From CANDYO01 sp964627795 (GTDB lineage Bacteria > Pseudomonadota > Alphaproteobacteria > Rickettsiales > CANDYO01), in contig CAZVLF010000008.1 in NCBI GenBank assembly GCA_964627795.1, forward strand, positions 1 through 64,000: DNA of 64,000 nucleotides, written 5' to 3'. The number at the start of each line of letters is the position of its first letter. Positions within the stretch are counted from its first letter, which is position 1. This document shows, piece after piece, positions 37,079-47,038 of this stretch. The notes below the pieces were generated by a model. It saw only the letters and a list, made by a program, of their open reading frames with translations, ran no database searches and was not told where the DNA came from. Both the position numbers and the translations under genes were made by a program.

Positions 37079-38594
37079 TTTTTCTCCTTATATTTGCAAT
37101 GAAATTTTTATCTAAAATTCCTATTAATATGGCAATAGAAAAATAAACGAAAACAGCAATAATAACCTCAAGCATAAAAAAATATAATCGGTTATTAAAT
37201 TTAAATTCCACCATTTTTAATAGAATTAAAGCAAATGACATTAAACCACAAGAAAAAATTATTTTAAGCATGTAAATTAAAAATTGCCTTTTTAACCTAA
37301 AAATATTGTTTTTATGCTGAAAATAATATAACAAAAACACATTAATCCATGCCGATAGTGAAGTTGCAAGAGCAATCCCAACAAAAGAAAAATACTTAAT
37401 AAGACTTAACGAAAATATTACGTTTGTTACAATACAACACATAGATATTCTAACTGGAGTTTTAGTATCATGATGCGCGTAATATCTTGGAGTTAATACT
37501 TTAACAAGAATAAAAGCTGGAAGTCCAATTGATAACGCCGCTAAAGCTGAAAATACTTTATTGGTATCACTATTATCAAAATGCCCTCTTTCAAACAAAA
37601 GGGCAATTATCTGATCCCCAACTAAAATAAAAGCAATTGCACATGGGAGAGCTAAAAATAAGGAAATTTCAATAGCTTTGCTTTGAGTTTTGTTCGCGTA
37701 TTCCAATTGATTTATACGAACATATTTAGATAAGGTTGGAAGTAAAACTGTTCCTAATGCAGTTCCTATAATTGCTAGGGGAAATTGGTTTAAGCGATCG
37801 GCGAAATATAATATTGAGGGCGCTCCATCAATATAAGATGCTATAATGGTATCAATAGCTAAATTAATTTGCACCACACCACTGCCAACTATAGCTGGCA
37901 CCATATTTTTAAGCATCTGTTTTATTTCACTATTAATTGTGATCGGCACAAAACCAATTTTTACATCTGCTTTATATGCAGCGAGAATAATCAATGATAG
38001 CTGGCATATGCCTGCTAGAAAAACTCCATATGCAAGGGCATGGGAAGCAGATTTAGATATTGGAGTTAAATAATATATAGCTAAAATCATAACCACATTT
38101 AAAATAATAGGTAGTGATGAGGCTATAGCAAATTTATTTAAAGAATTTAAAACACCAGCATATAAAGAAGCTAAAGCAATGAAAAAAAGATAAGGAACAG
38201 TATAATAAGATAAACTAACTGTAAGAAGAAATTTATCTTTGTTATCTGTAAAACCTGGCGCAAGAATTTCAACCAAATTCGGCATAAATATCATTAATAT
38301 AGATACAAAAACTGCAACAATAATCAATAACAATGAGAATACATGGCTTGCAAATTTTAAAGATTCTTGTTTTGAGGAAACAGCTAATTTAGAAGAAAAC
38401 ATAGGAACAAAAGCTGAACTGAAGGCTCCTTCAGCAAATAAGCTTCTAAAAGTATTAGGTAACCTAAAAGCAACTGCGAAACTATCAGCATTAAGCCCTA
38501 AATAAGAAGCTATTAATATATCCCTAATATAGCCAAAAACTCTGGAAACAAAAGTAAGGAAAGCTACTATAATACCTGATTTGATGATTTGCAT
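37071..38594 (-). CDS. murJ: lipid II flippase MurJ
   Basis: MurJ moves lipid II across the inner membrane for peptidoglycan synthesis. The 507-residue MviN-family protein has about 14 helices. Family signatures include VSRVFGYIRDILIASYLG at the start, AFRLPNTFRSLFAEGAFSSAFVP, and FERGHFD in the middle. The presence of MurJ and UppS implies at least some peptidoglycan. It is divergent from terC and coupled to the VTT gene downstream. Confidence 0.96.
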   Translation of the reverse strand: MQIIKSGIIVAFLTFVSRVFGYIRDILIASYLGLNADSFAVAFRLPNTFRSLFAEGAFSSAFVPMFSSKLAVSSKQESLKFASHVFSLLLIIVAVFVSILMIFMPNLVEILAPGFTDNKDKFLLTVSLSYYTVPYLFFIALASLYAGVLNSLNKFAIASSLPIILNVVMILAIYYLTPISKSASHALAYGVFLAGICQLSLIILAAYKADVKIGFVPITINSEIKQMLKNMVPAIVGSGVVQINLAIDTIIASYIDGAPSILYFADRLNQFPLAIIGTALGTVLLPTLSKYVRINQLEYANKTQSKAIEISLFLALPCAIAFILVGDQIIALLFERGHFDNSDTNKVFSALAALSIGLPAFILVKVLTPRYYAHHDTKTPVRISMCCIVTNVIFSLSLIKYFSFVGIALATSLSAWINVFLLYYFQHKNNIFRLKRQFLIYMLKIIFSCGLMSFALILLKMVEFKFNNRLYFFMLEVIIAVFVYFSIAILIGILDKNFIANIRRKNG

Positions 38595-38654
38595 AATTGA
38601 TTTTATTACAATATAATGTTAAATTAACGATATTTAAATAATGGTAATATTGCA

Positions 38655-39371
38655 ATGGATATTTTTTCTACACAAGCTTTAATTGACATTACAACTCTCA
38701 CTGGATTAGAGATTATACTTGGAATTGATAATGTAATTTTCATTGCAATTCTTATACAACATTTAGCCCCTAAAGAAAGAAATAAAGCTAGATTTATTGG
38801 TTTAAGCCTTGCTTTAATAATGAGGGTTTTAATGCTTTTTTGTGCTACATGGATAATGAAGCTTACTGATCCTTTCTGGACTTTATTTTCATTCCCCATT
38901 TCCGGAAGAACCTTATTATTAATTCTTGGTGGCTTATTTTTAGTAGTAAAGGCTATTTTAGAATTATATGAAATGTTTAATCCCCATGAAGATGAGCAAG
39001 TTACCAAGAAAGATGAGACAAAATATTCAAGAATAATAGCGCAAATTATTCTTATAGATTTAATATTATCTTTTGATTCTATAATAACTGCTGTTGGAAT
39101 AAGTAATAATTTTTCTATTATGGTTTTTGCTATTGTAATTGCTATGATTGTAATGCTAATTTCAGCTAATTCAATAGGGGACTTTATTTATAAAAACCCA
39201 TCTATTAAAGTTCTTGCACTTGCTTTTATAGGTTTTGTGGGAGTATTTTTAGTTTTAACAGGGTTTAATTTATATTTTGATAAAGCTTATTTATATTTTT
39301 CATTCTTCTTTTCAGGTGTAGTAGAATTTATAAATATAAAACTTAAAAAGAAAATAGAACTCAAGAAATAA
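38655..39371 (+). CDS. TerC family integral membrane protein
   Basis: The 238-residue protein has about seven helices and the TerC pattern with conserved Asp in membrane segments: LEIILGIDNVIFIAIL near the start and DLILSFDSIITAVGI in the middle. TerC relatives are linked to tellurite resistance or to manganese export to metalate secreted proteins. The substrate cannot be told from sequence. A single gene, divergent from murJ. Confidence 0.88.
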   Translation: MDIFSTQALIDITTLTGLEIILGIDNVIFIAILIQHLAPKERNKARFIGLSLALIMRVLMLFCATWIMKLTDPFWTLFSFPISGRTLLLILGGLFLVVKAILELYEMFNPHEDEQVTKKDETKYSRIIAQIILIDLILSFDSIITAVGISNNFSIMVFAIVIAMIVMLISANSIGDFIYKNPSIKVLALAFIGFVGVFLVLTGFNLYFDKAYLYFSFFFSGVVEFINIKLKKKIELKK

Positions 39372-39378
39372 AGATTTT

Positions 39379-39712
39379 ATGCGCTTATGCTTACTATTTA
39401 TAGCAAGCATTATGTTGCAACTTTCATTAGCAAAATCAAAATTTTCTCATTAAACATTATTTAACTATTTTAAAAATTGGAAACGGAGATATCTATATAT
39501 ATTCAGATGACAACAAAGTGCAATGCCCTTCTTTTATCCATAAGATGAAACTTTTAGAAACTAGAAAATGCACAGATGGTTATGTGCTTTCACAAGAAAT
39601 AATTAATAATGTTCAGGTAAATAAATGCTTAACCACTGTTGATGATGCATACTGAACTATAGATCTTTCTAGAAGTTGAGCTTTTAGCGAATTTGTAAAT
39701 TATAAATTCTAA
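39379..39712 (+). pseudogene. decayed gene for a small secreted protein
   Basis: ATG at 39379 opens a convincing signal peptide (MRLCLLFIASIMLQLSLA) that stops at TAA 39451. A shift of one base near 39430-39450 continues in a coherent frame: GNGDIYIYSDDNKVQCPSF, then CTDGYVLSQEI, then VNKCLTTVDDAY. It hits TGA at 39653 and 39677, then reaches TAA at 39710; both TGA would be Trp in the ancestral frame (DAY-W-TIDLSRS-W-AFSEF). One frameshift plus two nonsense codons argue for a dead gene of about 110 residues. I know no family for it. Confidence 0.55.
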
Positions 39713-39752
39713 AAGTTATTAAGTTTAAGTATTTTGTTAGCAAACAAAATAT

Positions 39753-40802
39753 TCAACTTAAATAAACTCTGTTTGTATTCGAAGTCAAAGCTATCAAAAG
39801 AGCCTTTGGATTAAGGTCACAAGCCCTTTTATAATCGTCTAATGATAAATTACCACCTAATATTTCTACTTCAGTACCTAATTTTAAATCATAATCAGGT
39901 ACCGAAGAAACATCTAAGCACACGCTATTCATTTCAATTTTGCTGTAAAATGGAATAGAATTATCATTTAAATATAATTTTCCAACTTTAGTAATGTCAA
40001 TTCCTTTTGTTTTTAATAAACCAAAAGGAATATTAGCTAATACTAATTTTTTGCTGTAATATTTATCATTTTCTAAATAAGTATGTTCTTCATTTCTAGT
40101 TTGAATAATATCACTTAAAATAGTTAACGCTGGTACAAATCTTGAATCAGAATTATTACAACCATATATCTGTAAGTCTAACTTCAATACATTCATTTCA
40201 GTTGGTGGTGCTAACAATATGTCTCCTGAATGTGATCCTATAACCTGAACTTTAAGGGTATTTTTTATAGACTTAAGCTTTTCTAGCATAGAAAAATCAC
40301 TACTATCAATATTTGCAATGATTGCTTTGATTTTTATTTTTTTAGAAAAGTAATTTTGCTCTAAAAGATTTAAGACATCATCAATTAAAAAACCTAAACT
40401 ACCTTTATTACTTGTAATTTTAATTGCAGCTTCAAATGATTTGCTTTTTCTTAAAGCAAAACTATTAAATAAATTAAACTGCTCACAACTATTAAGCACA
40501 GGAATAATGTAATTTTGAACAAAATCTGCTTCTTCTCCAGCATATATACCATTATCCACAAATATAGTGTCAGTAATAGAAATAGAGTTTCTTAATCCTA
40601 GAGCTTCGTTAATGCTAGCCACAAAAAATTTGTTGCATCCACTAATAGAGAGAATTCTCATAACTTCCTTTGCTCCAACCCCAAAAGCATCGAAACTAAT
40701 ATCAGTTGCAAAATCGCATTTTGAACTTAAAGATTTTTTGATAGTTTTAAAATTTGTTGCTAATGCTTCTAAATCTAAATAAAGCTTATTAAACCGCTCC
40801 AT
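39753..40802 (-). CDS. alanine racemase homologue lacking catalytic residues
   Basis: The 349-residue protein has the alanine racemase layout next to dnaB, a common alphaproteobacterial order. The PLP-binding motif normally VKANAYGHG reads ISFDAFGVG, so the Schiff-base Lys is Ser36. The second catalytic Tyr in GYADGY is lost (FGLLKTKG at 260-267). The Arg of RxGIxxYG appears as Lys207 (LKLDLQIYG). Beta-strand and C-terminal features (AGEEADFVQ, GTEVEILGG, TNRVYLS) persist, and the frame is intact. It is likely a pseudoenzyme that kept the fold, or has a new role. A true alr would then be needed elsewhere. Confidence 0.85.
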   Translation of the reverse strand: MERFNKLYLDLEALATNFKTIKKSLSSKCDFATDISFDAFGVGAKEVMRILSISGCNKFFVASINEALGLRNSISITDTIFVDNGIYAGEEADFVQNYIIPVLNSCEQFNLFNSFALRKSKSFEAAIKITSNKGSLGFLIDDVLNLLEQNYFSKKIKIKAIIANIDSSDFSMLEKLKSIKNTLKVQVIGSHSGDILLAPPTEMNVLKLDLQIYGCNNSDSRFVPALTILSDIIQTRNEEHTYLENDKYYSKKLVLANIPFGLLKTKGIDITKVGKLYLNDNSIPFYSKIEMNSVCLDVSSVPDYDLKLGTEVEILGGNLSLDDYKRACDLNPKALLIALTSNTNRVYLS

Positions 40803-40815
40803 ATAACCTCAAAAA

Positions 40816-42285
40816 TTAATATTGAATATTTGCATGGTTATCAAATTTGGTCGTTTTAGAATCAAAATGAAGTTTAACTGCTCCAACCGGACCGTTACGC
40901 TGCTTAGCTATAATTACTTCAGCAGTATTAATTACTTTATTCATTTCTTCTTGCCATCTTTCATATTCTATAGTTCCTTCTTTTGGTTGTTTACGAACTA
41001 AATAATATTCATCTCGGTAAATAAACATAACTATATCAGCATCTTGTTCAATACTTCCAGATTCACGCAAATCTGATAGCATCGGCCTTTTATCTTCTCT
41101 TTGTTCAACTGCACGAGAAAGCTGAGAAAGAGCAATTACAGGAATATTTAGTTCTTTAGCAATAGCTTTCAATCCTTGGGTAATTTCAGAAATTTCTTGT
41201 ACCCTACTATCTTCACTACTTCTTGAAGATCCTTTTAAAAGCTGTAAATAGTCAACAATCAATAAGCCCAAATTATGTCTTCTTTTCATTCTTCTAGCTC
41301 TTGTTCTAAGGGCAGCTATAGAAATAGAAGGTGTATCATCGATAAAAAACTCTAAGCTTGCAAGGTCTTTACTGGCTTTAACTATTTTCGTAAAATCATT
41401 TTCTGAAATCTGCCCAGAACGCAAGTTACTTGAATGAACTTGAGAAAATATTGCCATCATTCTCGCTGCAAGTTGCTCAGCTGACATCTCAAGTGAGAAG
41501 AATCCAACAGACGCCGGGCGAGCATCTTCTTCTTTTTTATTCTCATATACTTCTTTCATATGAAGGCAAGCATTTAAAGCCAAATTAATAGATAAAGCTG
41601 TTTTTCCCATAGAAGGCCTTGCTGCCAAAATAATTAGATCAGAATTTTGCATTCCGCATAACATTCGATCAAGATCAATAAAGCCTGTAGAAATACCTGT
41701 TATTTTTTCTTGGCGTTTAAATGCTGATTGAATTCTTTCTAAAGCTTGACCAAGTGAGAATTTAAGTCCTTGGGTATTGGAGGTGGAATCTCTTCCTAAA
41801 CTACCAAGATTAAAGAGTTCTTGCTCAGCTAGTTCAATTTGTTGAGCTGCTGTTGATTTTAAATCAGCTTTATAAGCACCATTAACAATATCTTCTCCAA
41901 TATTTATAAGATGTCTTCTAATTGCTAAATCTACTATTGTCTTTGCATAATCAACAATATTAATAATTGTTGTTGAAAGAGATGCAAGTTTAGCTAAATA
42001 GTCTTCACTCTTCATTTCTTTTAGAGTTGGATCTTGATCAAAATGATTTTTTAAAGTAACAACATTAGCAAGCATGCCTCGATCAATAAAAACTGCTATT
42101 GCTTGAAAAATTCTTCTATGAAGCGGCTCATAGAAGTGATCAGCATGCAATATATCACTGATTTTATGATATGATTCATTATTAGTGAGTATACTTCCCA
42201 GTAGCATTTGCTCAGCTAATATATTTGATGGCATAACTCGCACTAAAGAGAGCTGCTCTATTGATTGATCTGGTTGATTAGACAT
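40816..42285 (-). CDS. dnaB: replicative DNA helicase
   Basis: DnaB unwinds DNA at the replication fork. The 489-residue protein has the N-terminal primase-binding domain (AEQMLLGSIL) and a RecA-like motor with Walker A ARPSMGKTAL, Walker B GLLIVDYLQLL, and the LRESGSIEQDADIVMFIYRDEYY segment. There is no intein. Followed 13 bases later by the racemase homologue on the same strand. Confidence 0.97.
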   Translation of the reverse strand: MSNQPDQSIEQLSLVRVMPSNILAEQMLLGSILTNNESYHKISDILHADHFYEPLHRRIFQAIAVFIDRGMLANVVTLKNHFDQDPTLKEMKSEDYLAKLASLSTTIINIVDYAKTIVDLAIRRHLINIGEDIVNGAYKADLKSTAAQQIELAEQELFNLGSLGRDSTSNTQGLKFSLGQALERIQSAFKRQEKITGISTGFIDLDRMLCGMQNSDLIILAARPSMGKTALSINLALNACLHMKEVYENKKEEDARPASVGFFSLEMSAEQLAARMMAIFSQVHSSNLRSGQISENDFTKIVKASKDLASLEFFIDDTPSISIAALRTRARRMKRRHNLGLLIVDYLQLLKGSSRSSEDSRVQEISEITQGLKAIAKELNIPVIALSQLSRAVEQREDKRPMLSDLRESGSIEQDADIVMFIYRDEYYLVRKQPKEGTIEYERWQEEMNKVINTAEVIIAKQRNGPVGAVKLHFDSKTTKFDNHANIQY

Positions 42286-42348
42286 CTGGCGCTAAATTAT
42301 TTTATTGTAAAATACATATTAACTTAAAAAAGATAAAAAATCTACTTA

Positions 42349-42960
42349 TTATCTTCCTACTTTTCTTTGCCTATCTACCTTATTATTTGCTATAGTTTTA
42401 GCCATTTCACCTTGATTGCTTTGAGCATCTCTAATTGCTTGAGAAGCATCACCTAGATTCTCGCCAGCATAGTCATATTTTTTAGATGCTGAATTTATTT
42501 TTCTTTTTAATTCTTCAGCTTCTTTAATACCTAATGGATCACTTAAAAAACTTGTTAAAAAACCTTTTTTTTCTTTGCCATTCTGATCTTTATTAGAAGG
42601 AGAAATATTTTGCACTTTAGCTGTATCTTCTTTTAAAGCTTTCTCAGAAGATTGAATTTTCGATTGTTTTTTCTTAATTCTAGCTTGAGTATGATTATCT
42701 GCTTGTTGGAAAGATTGAATTATTGTCTGGATCTCTTCTTTTTTTGCCGCAGTTGCTGATGGTTTGGAAAAACTAAATAATGAACCAATATATGAAAAAA
42801 ATCCGCTAACCATAGATAGAAATGATCTTTTTTTATCTTCTTTTTTTGGCTTTTCAAATATTTTCTTTTGTTCTTCTAGTTGGGTTAATCCAGTTCCAAT
42901 TTCCTCAGCAGTTTGCTCAGCCCACTCTCCATACTTGCCTTGAGATTTATTTTTTTTCAT
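42349..42960 (-). CDS. hypothetical charged protein with one hydrophobic patch
   Basis: The 203-residue product is not recognised. It is rich in Lys, Gln, Ser and Glu, with a short aromatic patch at about 48-65 (MVSGFFSYIGSLFSF) that could insert in a membrane or bind a partner. There is no signal peptide. AAAAGGAG precedes the ATG at 42960; the leader is nearly the same as that of the repeat protein at 795-1475. It sits 23 bases behind gyrA and 63 bases ahead of dnaB on the same strand. Confidence 0.65.
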   Translation of the reverse strand: MKKNKSQGKYGEWAEQTAEEIGTGLTQLEEQKKIFEKPKKEDKKRSFLSMVSGFFSYIGSLFSFSKPSATAAKKEEIQTIIQSFQQADNHTQARIKKKQSKIQSSEKALKEDTAKVQNISPSNKDQNGKEKKGFLTSFLSDPLGIKEAEELKRKINSASKKYDYAGENLGDASQAIRDAQSNQGEMAKTIANNKVDRQRKVGR

Positions 42961-42983
42961 AATTTACTCCTTTTAAAGTTTTT

Positions 42984-45731
42984 TTACTCCTCTATGCTAA
43001 TATCAGTAGCAGTATCACTCTCTATAAAATTTTCATCTCCCATATTTTCATCTTCATCCTCACCAGGAATCTTTTCTACAGAAACAACTGTCTCATTAGC
43101 AGCAGTTCTAAATACCACCACTCCTTGAGTTGCTCTTCCTGAAATTCTAATATCCCTTACTGGGCAACGAATAACTGTTCCTTTATTGGTAATCATTAAA
43201 AGATGATCTTCAGCATCAATTGGCATGCTTGCAACCACATTACCATTACGTTCAGAAGTAATAATATTTACGACCCCACTTCCTCCTCTATCAGTTATTC
43301 TATATTCGTAAGCTGAGCTACGTTTAGCAAAACCATTTTCCGTTACGGTAAGAATAAATTGTTCATCTTTTGCCATTGCTAAGATTTTTTCTATTGTTAA
43401 ACTATAATCTTCATTCCCAACAACCTGTTTTGCTTCTTCGATATCCTCAATTTTTGCTAAAGTTAGCCTTTGTTCAAGAGGTATACGTAAGAAATTATCT
43501 CTTTCTTCAGTTAAGAATTTTGCTCCACTTAAGATAGACATTGAAATAAGCCTATCCCCATCACTTAACCTCATGCCACGAACGCCATCAGAATCACGAC
43601 TTTTAAATATTCTCACTGCTTCAACTGGGAATCTTACACTTCTACCATCTCTTGCAGCAAGCAGAACATGATCTTGAGGGTAGCATAATCTTACTCCAAT
43701 AATCTTATCATCATCCTGCAATTTCATTGCAATTTTTCCGTTTGATTGAACTGATTTAAAGTCATCAATACTATTTCTTCTTATTCCACCTTTATCGGTT
43801 GCAAACATAATGCATAAATCATTCCAATCCTCCTCATTACCAGGAAGAAGCATAACTTCATTAATTTTTTCATGCTCCTGAAGAGGGAAAATATTCATTA
43901 AAGATCTACCTTTAGCTTGCGCATTAGCAAGAGGAAGCTTATAAACTTTAAGCTTATATACCTTACCAACTGTAGAAAAGAATAATACGTTATCGTGAGT
44001 GTTTGCAGTAAAGATTTTAACAATTAAATCTTCATCTCTAACTGTAATGCCTGATTTTCCTTTCCCACCTCTTCTTTGAGCGCGATAAGTTGATAAAGGA
44101 GTACGTTTAATATATCCACCCGCAGTTACTGTAACAACCATATCTTCTTTTGGTATAAGGTCTTCAATATCATGCTCAAACTCACTCATTTCAATTGAAG
44201 TTCTTCTCTCTGTGGCAAATTCTTCTTTAACTTCTAAAAATTCTTGCCTTAAAATAGATAATAATCTTGCTCGTGAACTTAAAATATCCACATAATCTGT
44301 TATTTCTTCTCCAAGACTAGCTAATTCATTAGTTAGCTTATCATATTCAAGGCCTGTTAAGCGTTGCAAACGCATCTCAAGAATTGCTTTTGCTTGTGCT
44401 TCAGTGAAATAACATCTTCCATCTTTAATTTCATTTCTAGTATCACCGACAATATTAATTAAGCCTTGAACTTCATCAGCCACCCAACTTCTTTCAAGCA
44501 ATCTTTGTTTTGCAGTATCTGGATCTGGAGAAGTTCTAATGAGAGCAATAACTTCATCAATATTTTTAACTGCTATTGATAAGCCAATTAAAATATGAGC
44601 TCTATCCTTTGCTTTATTAAGCATAAAGATAGTTCTGCGAGTTACGACTTCTTCTCTAAATTTAACAAAAGCCTTAATTACATCTAATAAATTCATTAAT
44701 TTTGGCTGCCCACGATCAAGCGCAAGCATATTTACACCAAATGATGTTTGTAAAGGAGTATAAGAATAAAGTTGGTTTAAGATAACATCTGCATAAGCAT
44801 CTTTTTTAAGTTCAATAACTACCCTAATTCCTTGACGATCAGATTCATCTCTTAAATCACTAATACCTTCAATTTTCTTTTCTTTTACTAATTCAGCTAT
44901 TCTTTCCACAAATTTTGCTTTGTTTACCTGATATGGTAGCTCATCAATAATAATCGCCTGTTTTTTATCTTTTGTTTCCTCTTGATGAACTTTACCTCTA
45001 ATTATAATGGAGCCCCTTCCGGTTAGGAAAGCTGATCTTATTCCTGCTCTACCTAGAATTATACCACCTGTTGGAAAATCAGGGCCTTGAACAATATCAA
45101 ATAACTCTTCAGATGTAATATTATGATTATCAAGGTAAGCACAGCAAGCATCTAACACTTCACCAAGATTATGAGTAGGAATATTAGTTGCCATACCTAC
45201 AGCAATGCCACCTGCTCCATTCACTAGCAAGTTAGGAAATTTTGCTGGGAGAACTACTGGTTCTAACTCATTACCATCATAATTGGCTTTAAAATCAACT
45301 GTATCTTTATCAATATCATCAAGAATATAATGGGCAAGCTTTGCCATTCTTGATTCTGTATAACGCATTGCAGCTGGTGAATCACCATCAACTGAGCCAA
45401 AGTTACCCTGCCCATCTACTAATGGCTCTCTTAAAGAGAAATCTTGAGCCATTCTCACTAAAGAATCATAAATTGCTGCATCGCCATGAGGGTGATATTT
45501 ACCCATCACATCACCAACTATTCTTGCTGATTTACGATAAGGCTTATTGGAATAACAGCCAGATTCGTTCATTGCATATAATATTCTTCTATGAACTGGC
45601 TTTAAACCATCACATACATCAGGAATTGCCCTACTAACAATTACGCTCATTGCATAATCTAGATAGGAGCGTTTCATCTCATCTTCAATACTAACTGGCA
45701 ATAAATTGTGATGTTTAAATGACTCTTCCAA
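42984..45731 (-). CDS. gyrA: DNA gyrase subunit A
   Basis: GyrA cleaves and reseals DNA in negative supercoiling. The 915-residue protein has the full layout: EDEMKRSYLDYAMSVIVSRA near the start, RIVGDVMGKYHPHGD, catalytic Tyr in AAMRYTESRM, and the beta-pinwheel with QRRGGKGKSG (GyrA box). The start is TTG at 45731 with GAGG six bases upstream; no ATG occurs until after the conserved N-terminus has begun. The C-terminus is acidic. Confidence 0.97.
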   Translation of the reverse strand: MEESFKHHNLLPVSIEDEMKRSYLDYAMSVIVSRAIPDVCDGLKPVHRRILYAMNESGCYSNKPYRKSARIVGDVMGKYHPHGDAAIYDSLVRMAQDFSLREPLVDGQGNFGSVDGDSPAAMRYTESRMAKLAHYILDDIDKDTVDFKANYDGNELEPVVLPAKFPNLLVNGAGGIAVGMATNIPTHNLGEVLDACCAYLDNHNITSEELFDIVQGPDFPTGGIILGRAGIRSAFLTGRGSIIIRGKVHQEETKDKKQAIIIDELPYQVNKAKFVERIAELVKEKKIEGISDLRDESDRQGIRVVIELKKDAYADVILNQLYSYTPLQTSFGVNMLALDRGQPKLMNLLDVIKAFVKFREEVVTRRTIFMLNKAKDRAHILIGLSIAVKNIDEVIALIRTSPDPDTAKQRLLERSWVADEVQGLINIVGDTRNEIKDGRCYFTEAQAKAILEMRLQRLTGLEYDKLTNELASLGEEITDYVDILSSRARLLSILRQEFLEVKEEFATERRTSIEMSEFEHDIEDLIPKEDMVVTVTAGGYIKRTPLSTYRAQRRGGKGKSGITVRDEDLIVKIFTANTHDNVLFFSTVGKVYKLKVYKLPLANAQAKGRSLMNIFPLQEHEKINEVMLLPGNEEDWNDLCIMFATDKGGIRRNSIDDFKSVQSNGKIAMKLQDDDKIIGVRLCYPQDHVLLAARDGRSVRFPVEAVRIFKSRDSDGVRGMRLSDGDRLISMSILSGAKFLTEERDNFLRIPLEQRLTLAKIEDIEEAKQVVGNEDYSLTIEKILAMAKDEQFILTVTENGFAKRSSAYEYRITDRGGSGVVNIITSERNGNVVASMPIDAEDHLLMITNKGTVIRCPVRDIRISGRATQGVVVFRTAANETVVSVEKIPGEDEDENMGDENFIESDTATDISIEE

Positions 45732-45857
45732 AATAACCTCAAAACTAGTAATTAGTTAACCTATAATTAATAGCCTAAACAATAGTTTAAATCAAGATAA
45801 TTTAACTATTCAACCATTATATAATATAAGGAATTTTTAAAAAAAATATTATAGCTT

Positions 45858-47036
45858 CTAAGCCTTCTCTACGCAAAGAGCAACACCCATTCCACCACCT
45901 ACGCATAAAGTTGCCAATCCTTTATTAGCTTGCCTATTTTTCATTGCATGAATTAGCGTAACCAGCACTCTAGCTCCAGAAGCACCTATAGGATGACCTA
46001 AAGCTACTGCTCCACCATTAACATTAACTTTTTGCAAATCCCATTCAAGCTCTTTACTAACAGATATAGCCTGAGCGGCAAAAGCCTCATTAGATTCTAT
46101 TAAATCAAGATCGTTGATATTCCATCCAGCTTTATGTAAAGCTTTTTTTACAGCGTAAACTGGCCCTATTCCCATGATACTTGGATCCACTCCGGCATGA
46201 GCATGAGACACTATTCTTGCTAGTGGAGTTAAATTATATTTTTTTAATGCACTTTCATTCATTAATAGCAAAGCAGCAGCTCCATCATTAATCCCTGAGG
46301 AATTACCCGCGGTAACAGTTCCATTTAGATTAAATGCTGGGCGTAGCTTTGCTAAAGAATCTATAGTTACTGACTTACGAATAAATTCATCATTAACAAA
46401 GGCTACTACACCTTCTTTAGTTTTAATTGGGATAGGAACAATTTCTTCTGTAAATAAACCTGAAGCTTGAGCTAACTCAGCTTTATTATGTGACTTTACT
46501 GCAAATTCATCTTGCTCTTGACGAGAAATTGAATATTTCTTAACTAAATTTTCAGCAGTAATACCCATAGGATATTTAGCAAAAGCATCTGTTAGCCCAT
46601 CAAAAGCCATTGTATCAATCATGCTTGCATCACCATATTTGTGAGGTGATCTTAAGTGAATCGCATGCGGAGCAAGGCTCATATTTTCTTGCCCTCCTGC
46701 AATAACAATTTCACTATCACCATTTATTATTGATTGATAACCTAAAGCAACAGCTCTTAAACCCGAACCACAAACCTGGCTTACAGTCATTGCTGGAACT
46801 TCAAATGGTATTCCACTCGTTACACTAGCTTGTCGAGTAGGATTCTGGCCCTGAGCAGCAGTTAAAACTTGCCCCATTATAACTTCAGATATTGATGAGG
46901 GATCAAGTAAATTTCTTGAAATTATATCTTTAAACAAGTATGAAGAAAGTGTATGAGCAGGAATTGTTGATAATGAGCCATTTAAATTACCAATTGCGGT
47001 TCTCTTGGCATCAACTATATACACATCCTCTTTCAT
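45858..47036 (-). CDS. acetyl-CoA acetyltransferase (thiolase)
   Basis: This 392-residue thiolase II family enzyme joins or splits acetoacetyl-CoA. Catalytic Cys89 lies in SQVCGSGLRAV; NGGAVALGHPIGASG holds the His, and ATLCVGGGMG the second Cys. PhaA (for PHB) and AtoB are both fitting names; the phasin at 17628 makes a PHB role plausible. It starts 2 bases after the clpX stop on the same strand, so the two are probably cotranscribed. Confidence 0.93.
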   Translation of the reverse strand: MKEDVYIVDAKRTAIGNLNGSLSTIPAHTLSSYLFKDIISRNLLDPSSISEVIMGQVLTAAQGQNPTRQASVTSGIPFEVPAMTVSQVCGSGLRAVALGYQSIINGDSEIVIAGGQENMSLAPHAIHLRSPHKYGDASMIDTMAFDGLTDAFAKYPMGITAENLVKKYSISRQEQDEFAVKSHNKAELAQASGLFTEEIVPIPIKTKEGVVAFVNDEFIRKSVTIDSLAKLRPAFNLNGTVTAGNSSGINDGAAALLLMNESALKKYNLTPLARIVSHAHAGVDPSIMGIGPVYAVKKALHKAGWNINDLDLIESNEAFAAQAISVSKELEWDLQKVNVNGGAVALGHPIGASGARVLVTLIHAMKNRQANKGLATLCVGGGMGVALCVEKA

Positions 47037-47038
47037 TC

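Noticed and set aside
9121..39712. Reassignment of TGA to tryptophan, suggested by three TGA codons lying where Trp would fit
   Set aside because: Conserved genes end in TGA exactly where a stop is needed: radC, the DUF1189 gene (reading on would be antisense to erpA), the racemase homologue after its conserved C-terminus, and two ATGA-overlapping genes (31729-32007, 54023-54745). Trp in housekeeping genes is TGG.
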